Below, in pieces: positions 28,201-35,464 of a stretch of DNA of 64,000 bases. The notes under the pieces are model-generated. The model saw only the letters and a program-made list of their open reading frames with translations, searched no databases and was not told the origin of the DNA. Source of the stretch: Streptomyces sp. CCM_MD2014 (GTDB taxonomy: Bacteria > Actinomycetota > Actinomycetes > Streptomycetales > Streptomycetaceae); the NCBI RefSeq assembly GCF_000772045.1, contig NZ_CP009754.1, forward strand, positions 2,666,001 to 2,730,000, read 5' to 3'. Position 1 is the first letter of the stretch, and the number at the start of each line of letters is the position of its first letter. The translations under genes were made by a program, and so were the position numbers.

Positions 28201-28492
28201 CAACGACGACCGCTGGCAGCAGGCTTCGGCGCTGCGCAGGCCCAAGGCGGGCGGGGTGACCTCCTCGGGGCTGCCGCGGCGGGTTCCCAAGGCCAACCTG
28301 GTCGAGGGCGCGGCCGAGACCACTCCCCAGGGAGGCCCCCAGGTCTCCCGCGCTCCGGAGGACGTCCGGGGCAGGCTGAGCAACCTGCGGCGCGGCGTCG
28401 AACGGGGCCGCAACGCAGGCAGTGAAACGAACGGCCAGGACACAAGGAATGAGCACCGTGGTCCTGACAGCACCTACAACCAGGAGCGTTAG
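25235..28492 (+). CDS. cvnA2: Conservon 2 sensor-kinase-like protein (CvnA)
   Basis: A 1085-residue paralogue of the first CvnA. Start GTG 25235. Membrane segment one is ILLIPVLVGLVMGGFQ near residue 60, followed by a NIT-type sensor domain about 300 residues long, which differs strongly from that of conservon 1. Membrane segment two is AAVVTALLAAFVLAGMV. The HAMP-like linker and ATP-binding domain (LLAELLENATTFSSP, DKGIGLTAEDF, MGLFVVGRLSDRHGI) are close to copy one. The linker contains QESPNG repeats; the end GGVTSSGLPRRVPKANLVEG, VSRAPEDVRGRLSNLRRG and NQER matches the first copy. The divergent sensor and conserved output suggest a different input. Confidence 0.93.
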   Translation: MRRSKNSPEPSARGNFTPPPRTAASAPAPAAEPQPEPASSGGRFTPRNWRVTTRLNAILLIPVLVGLVMGGFQVKSSIDTWQDAEDAESTARLVRASLGYATALYNERDVTAAPLLQGKGEKDAAVVKARQATDEAADTFDQAAQGMPDKAGLERRLKVFREQEPKLQTLRAAAYTSKLKGVETEEGYTGVAHPLMEFANELGLGTGNITSYGRTVYAISLTKAALSLERSIGMHMLVKPGPEPGHLASQRVALSSYAYLERIAVEEYIGGGTEADAQKLEDAEAKLKEDGAAMAKEAKAKDPDYVPPPSNPTTMISELAGLESTDTSARAELAQQGITPENWWAVNTLKFDAYQKIESDLADKAVSEASTIADDAERDAYITGAAVVTALLAAFVLAGMVARGMSRSMRQLRNAAFGIAEQRLPMLVDQLSRTDPGRVDTKVQPIPITSTDEIGEVARAFDQVHREAVRLASEQALLRGNINAIFTNLSRRNQSLIEGQLSLITDLENNEADPDQLENLFRLDHLATRMRRNGENLLVLAGEEPGRRWDQPVPLVDVLRAASSEVEQYERIELSGVPEAEIHGRAVTDLVHLLAELLENATTFSSPQTKVRVTATRLPDGRVMVEIHDKGIGLTAEDFADINHKLANPPTVDAAISQRMGLFVVGRLSDRHGIRVQLRPSGEQAGTTSLVMLPDAITHGGGGEQQQRDEFTVSQIIPEQNFRGESFAQVGQPMRTAAELGFDDSRYAEIPDDIRELDPVGRSLMREERRAALEAQSQPELPGPADPVEGGNTEATGFQDQFTGQQQGYDQALDGYQQQPNGTYQESPNGTYQESPNGAYGESPNGAFDQQASYADQQQAYREPQQASYDEQYYAPNGGLPENGNHSPFEQRRHQDDWPQQDGYQNGYPDQYSASAPQAQSAQAADVNEADRVGFDRPGPAPSAAHELTDAGLPRRGSTASGAGDAGHVGQETPAAAPGAGGEGTWRSANDDRWQQASALRRPKAGGVTSSGLPRRVPKANLVEGAAETTPQGGPQVSRAPEDVRGRLSNLRRGVERGRNAGSETNGQDTRNEHRGPDSTYNQER
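27692..27787 (+). repeat. 24-bp tandem repeat in cvnA2 linker
   Basis: Four in-frame units of about 24 bases (27692-27715, 27716-27739, 27740-27763, 27764-27787). The first three encode PNGTYQES, PNGTYQES and PNGAYGES. The last begins PNGAF and is degenerate. Confidence 0.85.
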
Positions 28493-28493
28493 T

Positions 28494-28916
28494 GTGAGCC
28501 CGATGAGCCAGGCGGCGCAGAACCTGAACTGGTTGATCACCAACTTCGTGGACAACACCCCGGGGGTGTCCCACACGGTGGTGGTCTCCGCCGACGGACT
28601 CCTTCTGGCGATGTCCGAAGGGTTCCCCCGCGACCGAGCCGATCAGCTCGCGGCCGTCGCCTCCGGCCTGACCTCGCTGACCGCGGGTGCCTCGCGCATC
28701 TTCGAGGGCGGCAGCGTGAACCAGACGGTTGTGGAGATGGAGCGCGGATTCCTCTTCATCATGTCCATCTCCGACGGCTCGTCCCTCGCGGTTCTCGCAC
28801 ACCCCGAGGCGGACATCGGTCTCATTGGGTACGAGATGGCCCTTCTGGTGGACCGTGCGGGCACGGTTCTGACCCCTGATCTGCGGGCGGAGCTCCAAGG
28901 GAGCCTTCTCAACTAA
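28494..28916 (+). CDS. cvnB2: Conservon 2 roadblock/LC7 protein (CvnB)
   Basis: A 140-residue MglB-like protein. GTG 28494 follows AGGAG and the cvnA2 stop. It shares nearly every residue with the conservon 1 copy, with changes such as GGSVNQTVVEM for GGNVAQTVVEM and FIMSISDGSS for FLMSVSDGSS. The expected partner is the GTPase encoded 650 bases downstream. So high a similarity raises the possibility of cross-talk between the two conservons. Confidence 0.94.
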   Translation: MSPMSQAAQNLNWLITNFVDNTPGVSHTVVVSADGLLLAMSEGFPRDRADQLAAVASGLTSLTAGASRIFEGGSVNQTVVEMERGFLFIMSISDGSSLAVLAHPEADIGLIGYEMALLVDRAGTVLTPDLRAELQGSLLN

Positions 28917-29010
28917 AGGACAGACGGTGCGTTTTGGCGTCCCGTGGCCGTAAAGTTTCGGGACGCGGCTCCACAGCGATGGGTGCCAGGCACAGTCGGA
29001 GGAGGAAGAA

Positions 29011-29583
29011 GTGGCAACACCCCCAGGCGGTCCGTCAACGGGCAACTGGTCGTACGGCCCCGGTCAGGGCCAGGGCGACGGCTCGGCGAACGGGTACGGC
29101 TACCCCTCCGTGCCGAACCACCGGCAGCCGTACGCGCCGCAGGGCCCCGGCCCTTCGCCGTACGACCAGCCGCAGGCTCCGCGCATCCAGCCCGTGCAGC
29201 CGCAGCGCCGCACCCCTGAGCCGGCGCCCGCCGGGGCGTCGAACAACCCCCTGGTGCGCCCGTACGCCATGACGGGCGGCCGCACCAGGCCCCGGTACCA
29301 GCTCGCCATCGAGGCGCTGGTGCACACCACCGCGCAGCCGCACCAGATGCAGGGCCAGCTGCCCGAGCATCAGCGGATCTGCAACCTCTGCCGGGAGATC
29401 AAGTCGGTGGCCGAGGTCTCGGCCCTCCTGACGATCCCTCTCGGCGTGGCCAGGATCCTCGTCGCCGACTTGGCGGAGGCGGGACTGGTCGCCATCCATC
29501 AGCCCGGCGGCGACGAGAGCGCCGGCGGCCAGCCAGACGTGACACTGCTCGAAAGGGTGCTCAGTGGACTTCGCAAGCTCTAG
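29011..29583 (+). CDS. cvnC2: Conservon 2 DUF742 protein (CvnC) with extended N-terminus
   Basis: A 190-residue protein; GGAGG precedes GTG 29011. The DUF742 core (NPLVRPYAMTGGRTRPRYQL, then HQRICNLCREIKSVAEVSALLTIPLGVARILVADL) matches copy one. The first 75 residues are a Pro/Gln/Gly/Tyr-rich extension absent from CvnC1. The 3' end overlaps the next gene by 20 bases, in the same arrangement as conservon 1. Confidence 0.93.
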   Translation: MATPPGGPSTGNWSYGPGQGQGDGSANGYGYPSVPNHRQPYAPQGPGPSPYDQPQAPRIQPVQPQRRTPEPAPAGASNNPLVRPYAMTGGRTRPRYQLAIEALVHTTAQPHQMQGQLPEHQRICNLCREIKSVAEVSALLTIPLGVARILVADLAEAGLVAIHQPGGDESAGGQPDVTLLERVLSGLRKL

Positions 29584-30145
29584 CGGCGGTCCTTCCCGCT
29601 CCACCACTTCCGCGAAGATCGTGGTGGCGGGCGGCTTCGGCGTGGGCAAGACCACGTTCGTCGGCGCTGTCTCGGAGATCAATCCGCTGCGCACCGAGGC
29701 CGTGATGACATCCGCGTCGGCGGGCATCGACGACCTCACCCACACGGGGGACAAGACGACCACGACGGTCGCCATGGACTTCGGCCGCATCACGCTCGAC
29801 CAGGACCTGATCCTGTACCTCTTCGGTACGCCCGGCCAGGACCGGTTCTGGTTCATGTGGGACGACCTGGTGCGCGGCGCCATCGGCGCGATCGTGCTGG
29901 TCGACACGAGGCGTCTGGCCGACTGCTTCCCGGCCGTCGACTACTTCGAGAACAGCGGCCTGCCGTTCGTGATCGCGCTCAACGGCTTCGACGGGCAGCA
30001 GCCGTACCAGCCGGACGAGGTCCGCGAGGCCCTGCAGATCGGCCCGGACACGCCGATCATCACGACGGACGCGCGGCACCGGGCCGACGCGAAGTCGGCG
30101 CTCATCACTCTCGTGGAGCACGCCCTGATGGCCCGCCTGCGCTGA
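29564..30145 (+). CDS. cvnD2: Conservon 2 Ras/Arf-like GTPase (CvnD)
   Basis: A 193-residue small GTPase, nearly identical to the conservon 1 copy from the P-loop GGFGVGKTT onwards (GTPGQDRF, NGFDG, DARHRADAKSALITLVEHALMARLR). Differences are concentrated in the first 15 residues. It is the last gene of the second conservon; no cytochrome P450 follows, unlike some other conservons. Confidence 0.94.
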   Translation: MDFASSSGGPSRSTTSAKIVVAGGFGVGKTTFVGAVSEINPLRTEAVMTSASAGIDDLTHTGDKTTTTVAMDFGRITLDQDLILYLFGTPGQDRFWFMWDDLVRGAIGAIVLVDTRRLADCFPAVDYFENSGLPFVIALNGFDGQQPYQPDEVREALQIGPDTPIITTDARHRADAKSALITLVEHALMARLR

Positions 30146-30154
30146 CGCGCCGCC

Positions 30155-30385
30155 GAGCCTGCGGCAGGCGTGCCGCGCCCCAGCCTGCGGGCAGTCGTGC
30201 CTCCCCCAGTGCCTTAAGGGCCTGGGAGGCGTCCCCAGGGCGGCACGGGTGGGCGCAGACGGCACCCCCCGCCCGCTGGCGCCGGGTTGCGCGACGCCCC
30301 CTGCGGCCACCGGGCTGCCGGGGGCGGTTTCTTTGCCGGGTGCGGGCAGTCCGTGGCCGGTCGCGCAGTTCCCCGCGCCCCTGAA
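30155..30385. repeat. Streptomyces-type intergenic repeat block
   Basis: Non-coding sequence downstream of cvnD2. It contains GGGCAGTCGTGCCTCCCCC, an inverted CCCAGTGCC/GGCCTGGG arrangement, and CGCGCAGTTCCCCGCGCCCC near 30362-30381. From general knowledge such strings recur between genes in many Streptomyces genomes. No second copy is in this window apart from related short hairpins, so the call rests on memory. Confidence 0.5.
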
Positions 30386-30386
30386 C

Positions 30387-30420
30387 GAGCGAGGCCCCTC
30401 CTGGCGGAGGGGCCTCGCTC
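30387..30420. terminator. Bidirectional terminator between cvnD2 and accE
   Basis: A perfect 15-bp stem GAGCGAGGCCCCTCC / GGAGGGGCCTCGCTC with a TGGC loop, ending ten bases from the accE stop. It can serve both convergent units. Confidence 0.85.
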
Positions 30421-30430
30421 GTGTCTCTGG

Positions 30431-30628
30431 TCAGCGCCAGCTGTGCGGCGCCCTGAAACCCGGCTCGCGTTCCAGGCGGCGCCAGCCCGCGCGGGCGCGG
30501 CCGCCGCCGTGGGCCGGGGCGATCTCGGCGGGGCGGGCGGCGGCGCGGGCCAGGAGGAGGGCCGTGATGGCGGCGACTTCCTCGGGCTCGGCGTGGCCCT
30601 TCTCGACGCGGATGTCGGCAGGGGACAT
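30431..30628 (-). CDS. accE: Acyl-CoA carboxylase epsilon subunit
   Basis: A 65-residue protein read MSPADIRVEKGHAEPEEVAA, with ITALLLARAAAR next and a C-terminal WRRLEREPGFRAPHSWR. The pattern VxKGxxxxEExAAxxxxL and the basic, Trp-containing end mark the small epsilon subunits that stimulate actinobacterial acyl-CoA carboxylases. It starts 17 bases after the stop of accB. Together with a biotinylated alpha subunit encoded elsewhere (AccA type), it forms the carboxylase that makes malonyl- and methylmalonyl-CoA. Confidence 0.9.
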   Translation of the reverse strand: MSPADIRVEKGHAEPEEVAAITALLLARAAARPAEIAPAHGGGRARAGWRRLEREPGFRAPHSWR

Positions 30629-30645
30629 GGAAGTGGCTCCTCGGG

Positions 30646-32229
30646 TCACTGCGGCGGGTTGCCGTGCTTGCGGGAGGGCAGGTCGGCGTGCTTGGTGTGG
30701 AGCATCGCCAGGGACTTGACCAGCACCTCGCGGGTCTCCGCGGGGTCGATGACGTCGTCGACCAGCCCGCGTTCGGCCGCGTAGTAGGGGTGCATCAGCT
30801 CGGCCTTGTACTCCTTGACCATGCGGGCCCGCATGGCCTCGGGGTCCTCGGCGTCGGCGATCTGCCGGCGGAAGATGACGTTGGCGGCACCTTCCGCGCC
30901 CATGACGGCGATCTCGTTGGTCGGCCAGGCGTAGGTGAGGTCGGCGCCGATGGACTGGCTGTCCATGACGATGTAAGCACCTCCGTACGCCTTGCGCAGG
31001 ATGAGCGAGATCCGGGGCACGGTCGCGTTGCAGTACGCGTAGAGCAGCTTGGCGCCGTGGCGGATGATGCCGCCGTGCTCCTGGTCGACGCCGGGCAGGA
31101 AGCCGGGTACGTCCAGAAGGGTGATGATCGGAATGTTGAAGGCGTCGCACATCTGGACGAAGCGGGCCGCCTTCTCCGACGCCTCGATGTCCAGGACGCC
31201 GGCCAGCGCCTGCGGCTGGTTGGCGACGATGCCGACGACCTGGCCGTCCAGGCGGGCCAGGGCGCAGATGATGTTGCGGGCCCAGCGCTCGTGCACCTCG
31301 AGGTACTCGCCCTCGTCGACGAGTTCCTCGATGACCTTGGCCATGTCGTACGGACGGTTGCCGTCCGCCGGGACCAGGTCGAGGAGCACGTCCGAGCGGC
31401 GGTCCACGGGGTCCGACGACTCGTGGCGGGGCGGGTTCTCCCGGTTGTTCTGCGGGAGCAGGGAGAGGAGGTAGCGGACCTCGGCGAGGCAGGTCTCCTC
31501 GTCGTCGTAGGCGAAGTGGCACACGCCGGACGTCTCGGCGTGCACGTCCGCGCCGCCCAGGCCGTTCTGCGTGATCTCCTCGCCGGTGACGGCCTTGACC
31601 ACGTCGGGGCCCGTGATGAACATCTGCGAGGTGTCGCGGACCATGAAGACGAAGTCGGTGAGGGCGGGGCTGTAGGCCGCGCCGCCCGCGCACGGGCCGA
31701 GCATCACGCTGATCTGCGGGATGACGCCGGACGCCTTGGTGTTGCGCTGGAAGATGCCGCCGTAGCCGGCGAGGGCGCTGACGCCCTCCTGGATGCGGGC
31801 GCCGGCGCCGTCGTTGAGGGACACCAGCGGGGCACCGGCCGCGATGGCCATGTCCATGATCTTGTGGATCTTCGTGGCGTGCGCCTCGCCCAGCGCGCCG
31901 CCGAAGATCCGGAAGTCGTGGGCGTAGACGAAGACCGTGCGGCCCTCGACCGTGCCCCAGCCGGTGATGACACCGTCGGTGTACGGCTTCTTGCTCTCCA
32001 GGCCGAACCCGGTCGCCCGGTGCCGTCGCAGCTGCTCGACCTCGCGGAAGGAGTCCGGGTCCAGGAGCAGCTCGATCCGCTCACGCGCCGTCAGCTTGCC
32101 CTTGGCGTGCTGCGCCGCCGTCGCCTTCTCGCTCGGTCCGGCCAGCGCCTGCGCACGGATCTCGTGCAGCTCGGCCACTCGCCCGCGCGCGTCCGTCGGC
32201 TCACCCGGCGCCTCATCCAAAACGGTCAT
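30646..32229 (-). CDS. accB: Acyl-CoA carboxylase beta (carboxyltransferase) subunit
   Basis: A 527-residue carboxyltransferase with two crotonase-like halves. Key stretches: KGKLTARERIELLLDPDSF, FGGALGEAHATKIHKIMDMA, GGIFQRNTKASGVIPQISVMLGPCAGGAAYSPAL and LLDVPGFLPGVDQEHGGIIRHGAKLL. The residue that sets substrate choice in the Streptomyces enzymes is Ile here (GGAYIVMDS). In PccB it is Asp (GGAYDVM), so this is the AccB type, accepting acetyl- as well as propionyl-CoA. It forms an operon with accE. No clear ribosome-binding site precedes ATG 32229. Confidence 0.95.
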   Translation of the reverse strand: MTVLDEAPGEPTDARGRVAELHEIRAQALAGPSEKATAAQHAKGKLTARERIELLLDPDSFREVEQLRRHRATGFGLESKKPYTDGVITGWGTVEGRTVFVYAHDFRIFGGALGEAHATKIHKIMDMAIAAGAPLVSLNDGAGARIQEGVSALAGYGGIFQRNTKASGVIPQISVMLGPCAGGAAYSPALTDFVFMVRDTSQMFITGPDVVKAVTGEEITQNGLGGADVHAETSGVCHFAYDDEETCLAEVRYLLSLLPQNNRENPPRHESSDPVDRRSDVLLDLVPADGNRPYDMAKVIEELVDEGEYLEVHERWARNIICALARLDGQVVGIVANQPQALAGVLDIEASEKAARFVQMCDAFNIPIITLLDVPGFLPGVDQEHGGIIRHGAKLLYAYCNATVPRISLILRKAYGGAYIVMDSQSIGADLTYAWPTNEIAVMGAEGAANVIFRRQIADAEDPEAMRARMVKEYKAELMHPYYAAERGLVDDVIDPAETREVLVKSLAMLHTKHADLPSRKHGNPPQ

Positions 32230-32383
32230 GTAGCGACTCTACGAAGCCGACCAAGGATTGCGAGCCGTCGACTCCGTACAGTCTCCGGCCCGTTTTCCTG
32301 GTAGCACTGAACAGAACCCCCATCCCATGCAGCCCTTTCGACTGTTCAGAGGGCCTCTGGCTTGTAGGGGTCACACAAACCCG

Positions 32384-34765
32384 TCAGCTGAGAGTCACCT
32401 CACATTCATGGGTGGTACATGCCATCCCTGGAGTGACGCGGAGGTGCAGTCGGCGGCCCGTCGCGAGGATCTCGACCGTCTCGTCGGCCCGCGCCACCGC
32501 GCTCACCGGGTGGTCCCAGACGATCTCCAGTGGCTGTCCCGTGCGCGGCGGTTCGCTCACGCTGAGCGTAGCGGTACGGCCGCTGCGGCGGACCAGCACG
32601 CTCGCCCCGGCGGACGCGGTGAGCGGACCCGCGGTGCCGGCCTGCCAGAAGTCGGCGGCCGTGAGGCCGAGGGAGGGGACGGTGACCGCCTGGCGGCGGG
32701 CGTCGTTGGCGAGGACCTTCAGCCAGCGGTGGTCGGCGGCCCGCCGGGCCACGGCCCCCCGGGAGGCGCCCGGCATGACGATGTAGACGTAGCCGGCGTC
32801 TGCCGGGTCGGTGCCGTGGTCGAGCCAGAGGGTCTGCCAGCGCCGGGTGCGGCGCTCGGTCGTGCTGGTGGTGTTGATGTCGGACCAGGCGCCGGTGCGG
32901 TCCTCGCGCAGCGTCCGCAGGCCGCCCTCCGGCACGATCCAGCCGCCGTGGCCCTCCAGGTGGGCCCAGTGCCGGCCGCGTACGAGGGTCTGGGTGCCGC
33001 CCTCCCCCAGGTTGCGGTTGTCCACGACCGTCTCGACCGGGACGCCGTCCGCGCACGTGATCCCGGCGCCCAGACAGACCACCGCGTCGTCGAGGAAGAA
33101 CCAGGACTTGCGCGCCTCGAGGGTGGAGCCGAGGCCCTTGAGGTGCTGGCCGACGGCCGCGTAGGTGCCGTCGGTCGTGCCCCCGACCCAGCGCACGTCG
33201 GGCTTGGGCTCGCCCCATTCGCCGCCCGCGCGGTCGGGCAGGCGCTTGGTGGAGACGGTGGTGCCGGGCAGCCGGTACCAGTCGACGGTCGGCCAGAACC
33301 AGTCCGTGTACTGATCGGCCCGAGCGGCCCGAGCGGCCCGAGCGGCCCGACCGGGCCGGTCCGCGCCGCTCCCGTTCGCCCACCAGGTGAGCATCCCCGC
33401 GCCGGTGTGCCAGCCGCGCGGGTTCTCGCCGTTGCCGCACTCGTAGTGGGCGATGCGGTCACTCGCCATGGCGAGGCCCGCGGTGAAGGCGGGGCGGCGG
33501 TGGACGGCGCGGTCCATGGCGGCGAAAAGACGGTGCCCGACGGGTTCGGGGGCGGCCTCGCCCGGGGTGTCGGCGATCGCGTGCAGCCGGGCCAGGTCGG
33601 CGACCGGGAACTGGGGCGCGGTGAGGAGCGGGGTGACGGTGTCCCGTTCGATCCAGCTCTTGATCCGGGCGTACCAGCGCTCGCGCTCGGCGTCGCTCGC
33701 ACCGCCGGCGAGGACCGCCATGGCGGCGATGATCTGCTGGCCGTGGAAGTGGTCGCTGCGCATGACGTGCAGGTCGTCGCTCTTGAGGTAACCCCGGCTG
33801 ATGGCCCGCCCGTTGACGATGTCCATGACCAGTCCGTCGTGGATCAGGGGCGCGTAGGCGTGCTCGACGCTGTCGAGGACGATCTGCCTGCCCGGGTCCT
33901 TCACCTCCCACTCGGAGCCGGCCAGCAGGGTGAACAGCCGACCCAGTCCGTCCAGCATGACCTGGCCGTACGTGCCCGAGTAGGCGACCCAGGTGTGCTG
34001 GACGAACGAGCCGTCGGCGTAGAGGCCGTCGCCCTTGGTGACGTACGGGAAGACGGGCGAGAGGGCGTCGCGAGCGAGGGCGATCTTGTCGGGGGCCCGG
34101 CCCAGGATGCCGCGCAGGGCGACGGAGCGGCACAGGTCGACGCGGTTGGCCCCGGTGGAGGTGCCGGAGTAGTCGCCGAGCATCGCGTCGGGGACGAAGT
34201 GGTCGACGGCCGCGCAGGCGGCGGTCACCCGGTCGGTGCCGAGGTGGTCGTACAGGGCGGCCGTGATGTCCATCAGGAGCCGGGGGCTGCCGATCTGCCA
34301 TTCCCACCAGTTGCCGTAGCGGGTGGTGGCCGGGTTGTAGACGGTGGCCGAGAGGTGGTCGAGGCCGCGCAGGATGTCGGCGAGGAGGGCGGGATCGCCG
34401 GTGGAACCGGTGCCCTCCTGGACGTACGCCTGGGTCATCGTCCACAGGCGTCCGTAGGCGAAGGTGATGCCGGCGGGCGGGTCGAAGGGGTGGCCGGGCC
34501 ACAGGGAGGTGGGAGTGGGGGCCATGGTGGCGCGGTGGTCGCGGGCGCGCCCGCCGGTCTCGGCCAGGCGGGAGGCGTACGGCTCGGCGGCCGGGTCGTA
34601 GCCGGTGCCCAGGGCGATCCCGAGCCAGCGCCGGCGGAGGGTGTCGTAGGGGTCGGCCGCGGCTGCCGCGGGGCGGGGGACGGCCGTGAGGGCGGCGGTC
34701 GCGGCCGCCGCGAGCAGGATCGCGCGGCGGGTGGGTGCGGTGGGGCGCTGTGGGGTCATGCTCAT
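32384..34765 (-). CDS. Secreted polysaccharide lyase family 8 (hyaluronate/chondroitin/xanthan lyase type)
   Basis: About 793 residues from ATG 34765. A twin-arginine signal peptide (PTRRAILLAAAATAALTAVPRPAAAA) predicts export through Tat. The N-terminal alpha/alpha toroid contains NWWEWQIGSPRLLMD and NGRAISRG. The catalytic region has the ECGNGENPRGWHTGAGMLTWW stretch, and beta-sandwich domains follow (YAAVGQHLKGL, WFFLDDAVVCLGAGI). These are hallmarks of PL8. The polymer cannot be named from sequence alone. A short Ala-Arg repeat (RAARAARAARA) interrupts the loop after the catalytic stretch. It stands alone downstream of the yceI region, divergent from it. Confidence 0.9.
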   Translation of the reverse strand: MSMTPQRPTAPTRRAILLAAAATAALTAVPRPAAAAADPYDTLRRRWLGIALGTGYDPAAEPYASRLAETGGRARDHRATMAPTPTSLWPGHPFDPPAGITFAYGRLWTMTQAYVQEGTGSTGDPALLADILRGLDHLSATVYNPATTRYGNWWEWQIGSPRLLMDITAALYDHLGTDRVTAACAAVDHFVPDAMLGDYSGTSTGANRVDLCRSVALRGILGRAPDKIALARDALSPVFPYVTKGDGLYADGSFVQHTWVAYSGTYGQVMLDGLGRLFTLLAGSEWEVKDPGRQIVLDSVEHAYAPLIHDGLVMDIVNGRAISRGYLKSDDLHVMRSDHFHGQQIIAAMAVLAGGASDAERERWYARIKSWIERDTVTPLLTAPQFPVADLARLHAIADTPGEAAPEPVGHRLFAAMDRAVHRRPAFTAGLAMASDRIAHYECGNGENPRGWHTGAGMLTWWANGSGADRPGRAARAARAARADQYTDWFWPTVDWYRLPGTTVSTKRLPDRAGGEWGEPKPDVRWVGGTTDGTYAAVGQHLKGLGSTLEARKSWFFLDDAVVCLGAGITCADGVPVETVVDNRNLGEGGTQTLVRGRHWAHLEGHGGWIVPEGGLRTLREDRTGAWSDINTTSTTERRTRRWQTLWLDHGTDPADAGYVYIVMPGASRGAVARRAADHRWLKVLANDARRQAVTVPSLGLTAADFWQAGTAGPLTASAGASVLVRRSGRTATLSVSEPPRTGQPLEIVWDHPVSAVARADETVEILATGRRLHLRVTPGMACTTHECEVTLS
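33316..33351 (-). repeat. 9-bp tandem repeat inside the PL8 gene
   Basis: Four units of CGGCCCGAG (last one CGGCCCGAC) in frame, encoding Ala-Arg-rich sequence in a loop. Such a tract can expand or contract without a frameshift. Confidence 0.8.
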
Positions 34766-34824
34766 GCCATCTACCACGTCGAGGACCGGAGGGGAACGGC
34801 GCCGCGACACGTGCCGCGAAGCGG

Positions 34825-34883
34825 TTGATGGCGGCCTGGAATAGGTCTACAGTCGATCCCGTTGGACTGGTTGAACATTCAAC
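34825..34883 (+). promoter_or_regulatory. Promoter and operator of the yceI gene
   Basis: TTGATG (34825-34830) and TACAGT (34848-34853) are spaced by exactly 17 bases, a good vegetative promoter. Just downstream lies GTTGAACATTCAAC (34870-34883), a palindrome GTTGAA-CA-TTCAAC. TTGAA-based palindromes are typical of MarR-family operators; no MarR gene is in this window. Confidence 0.6.
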
Positions 34884-34906
34884 TTCAAGGGTTCCCGGAG
34901 GACACC

Positions 34907-35464
34907 ATGACCACCACCCCCGACCTCTCCACGCTGACCGGCGACTACACCGTCGACCCCGCCCACACGACGATCGGCTTCACCGCGCGCCACGCCATGG
35001 TCACCAACGTCAAGGGCAAGTTCCTCGACTTCACCGGCACCCTCCACCTGGACGGCACCGACCCGTCCCGGTCCACCGCGTCGCTCGACATCACGATGGA
35101 CAGCATCGACACGGGCTCCCCCGACCGGGACGGCCACCTGAAGAGCTCCGACTTCTTCAACACGGGCGAGTACCCGACGATGACCTTCCGCTCCACCAAG
35201 GCGGAGTCCCTGGGCGGCGACGACTACCGCATCACCGGCGACCTGTCGATCCTCGGCACGACCAAGCCGCTCACGATCGACCTGGAGTTCAACGGCGCGG
35301 CCAAGGACCCGTTCGGCAACGAGCGCGTCGGCTTCGAGGGCAAGGCGGAGATCAAGCGCTCGGAGTGGGGGCTCACCTGGAACGCGGCCCTGGAGACGGG
35401 CGGCGTACTGGTCTCCGACAAGATCAAGCTGAACTTCGACATCTCGGCGATCAGGCAGGCCTGA
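34907..35464 (+). CDS. YceI-family lipid-binding-like protein
   Basis: A 185-residue protein; CGGAGGACACC precedes ATG 34907. Motifs GDYTVDPAHTTIGFTARHAMVTNVKGKF, DITMDSIDTGSPDRDGHLKSSDFF and FEGKAEIKRSEWGLTWN follow the YceI pattern, a beta-barrel that binds polyprenoid chains. Unlike E. coli YceI there is no signal peptide, so it is cytoplasmic. It ends inside the 3' end of the opposite gene (14-base overlap). Regulation is probably through the palindrome in its leader. Confidence 0.92.
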   Translation: MTTTPDLSTLTGDYTVDPAHTTIGFTARHAMVTNVKGKFLDFTGTLHLDGTDPSRSTASLDITMDSIDTGSPDRDGHLKSSDFFNTGEYPTMTFRSTKAESLGGDDYRITGDLSILGTTKPLTIDLEFNGAAKDPFGNERVGFEGKAEIKRSEWGLTWNAALETGGVLVSDKIKLNFDISAIRQA

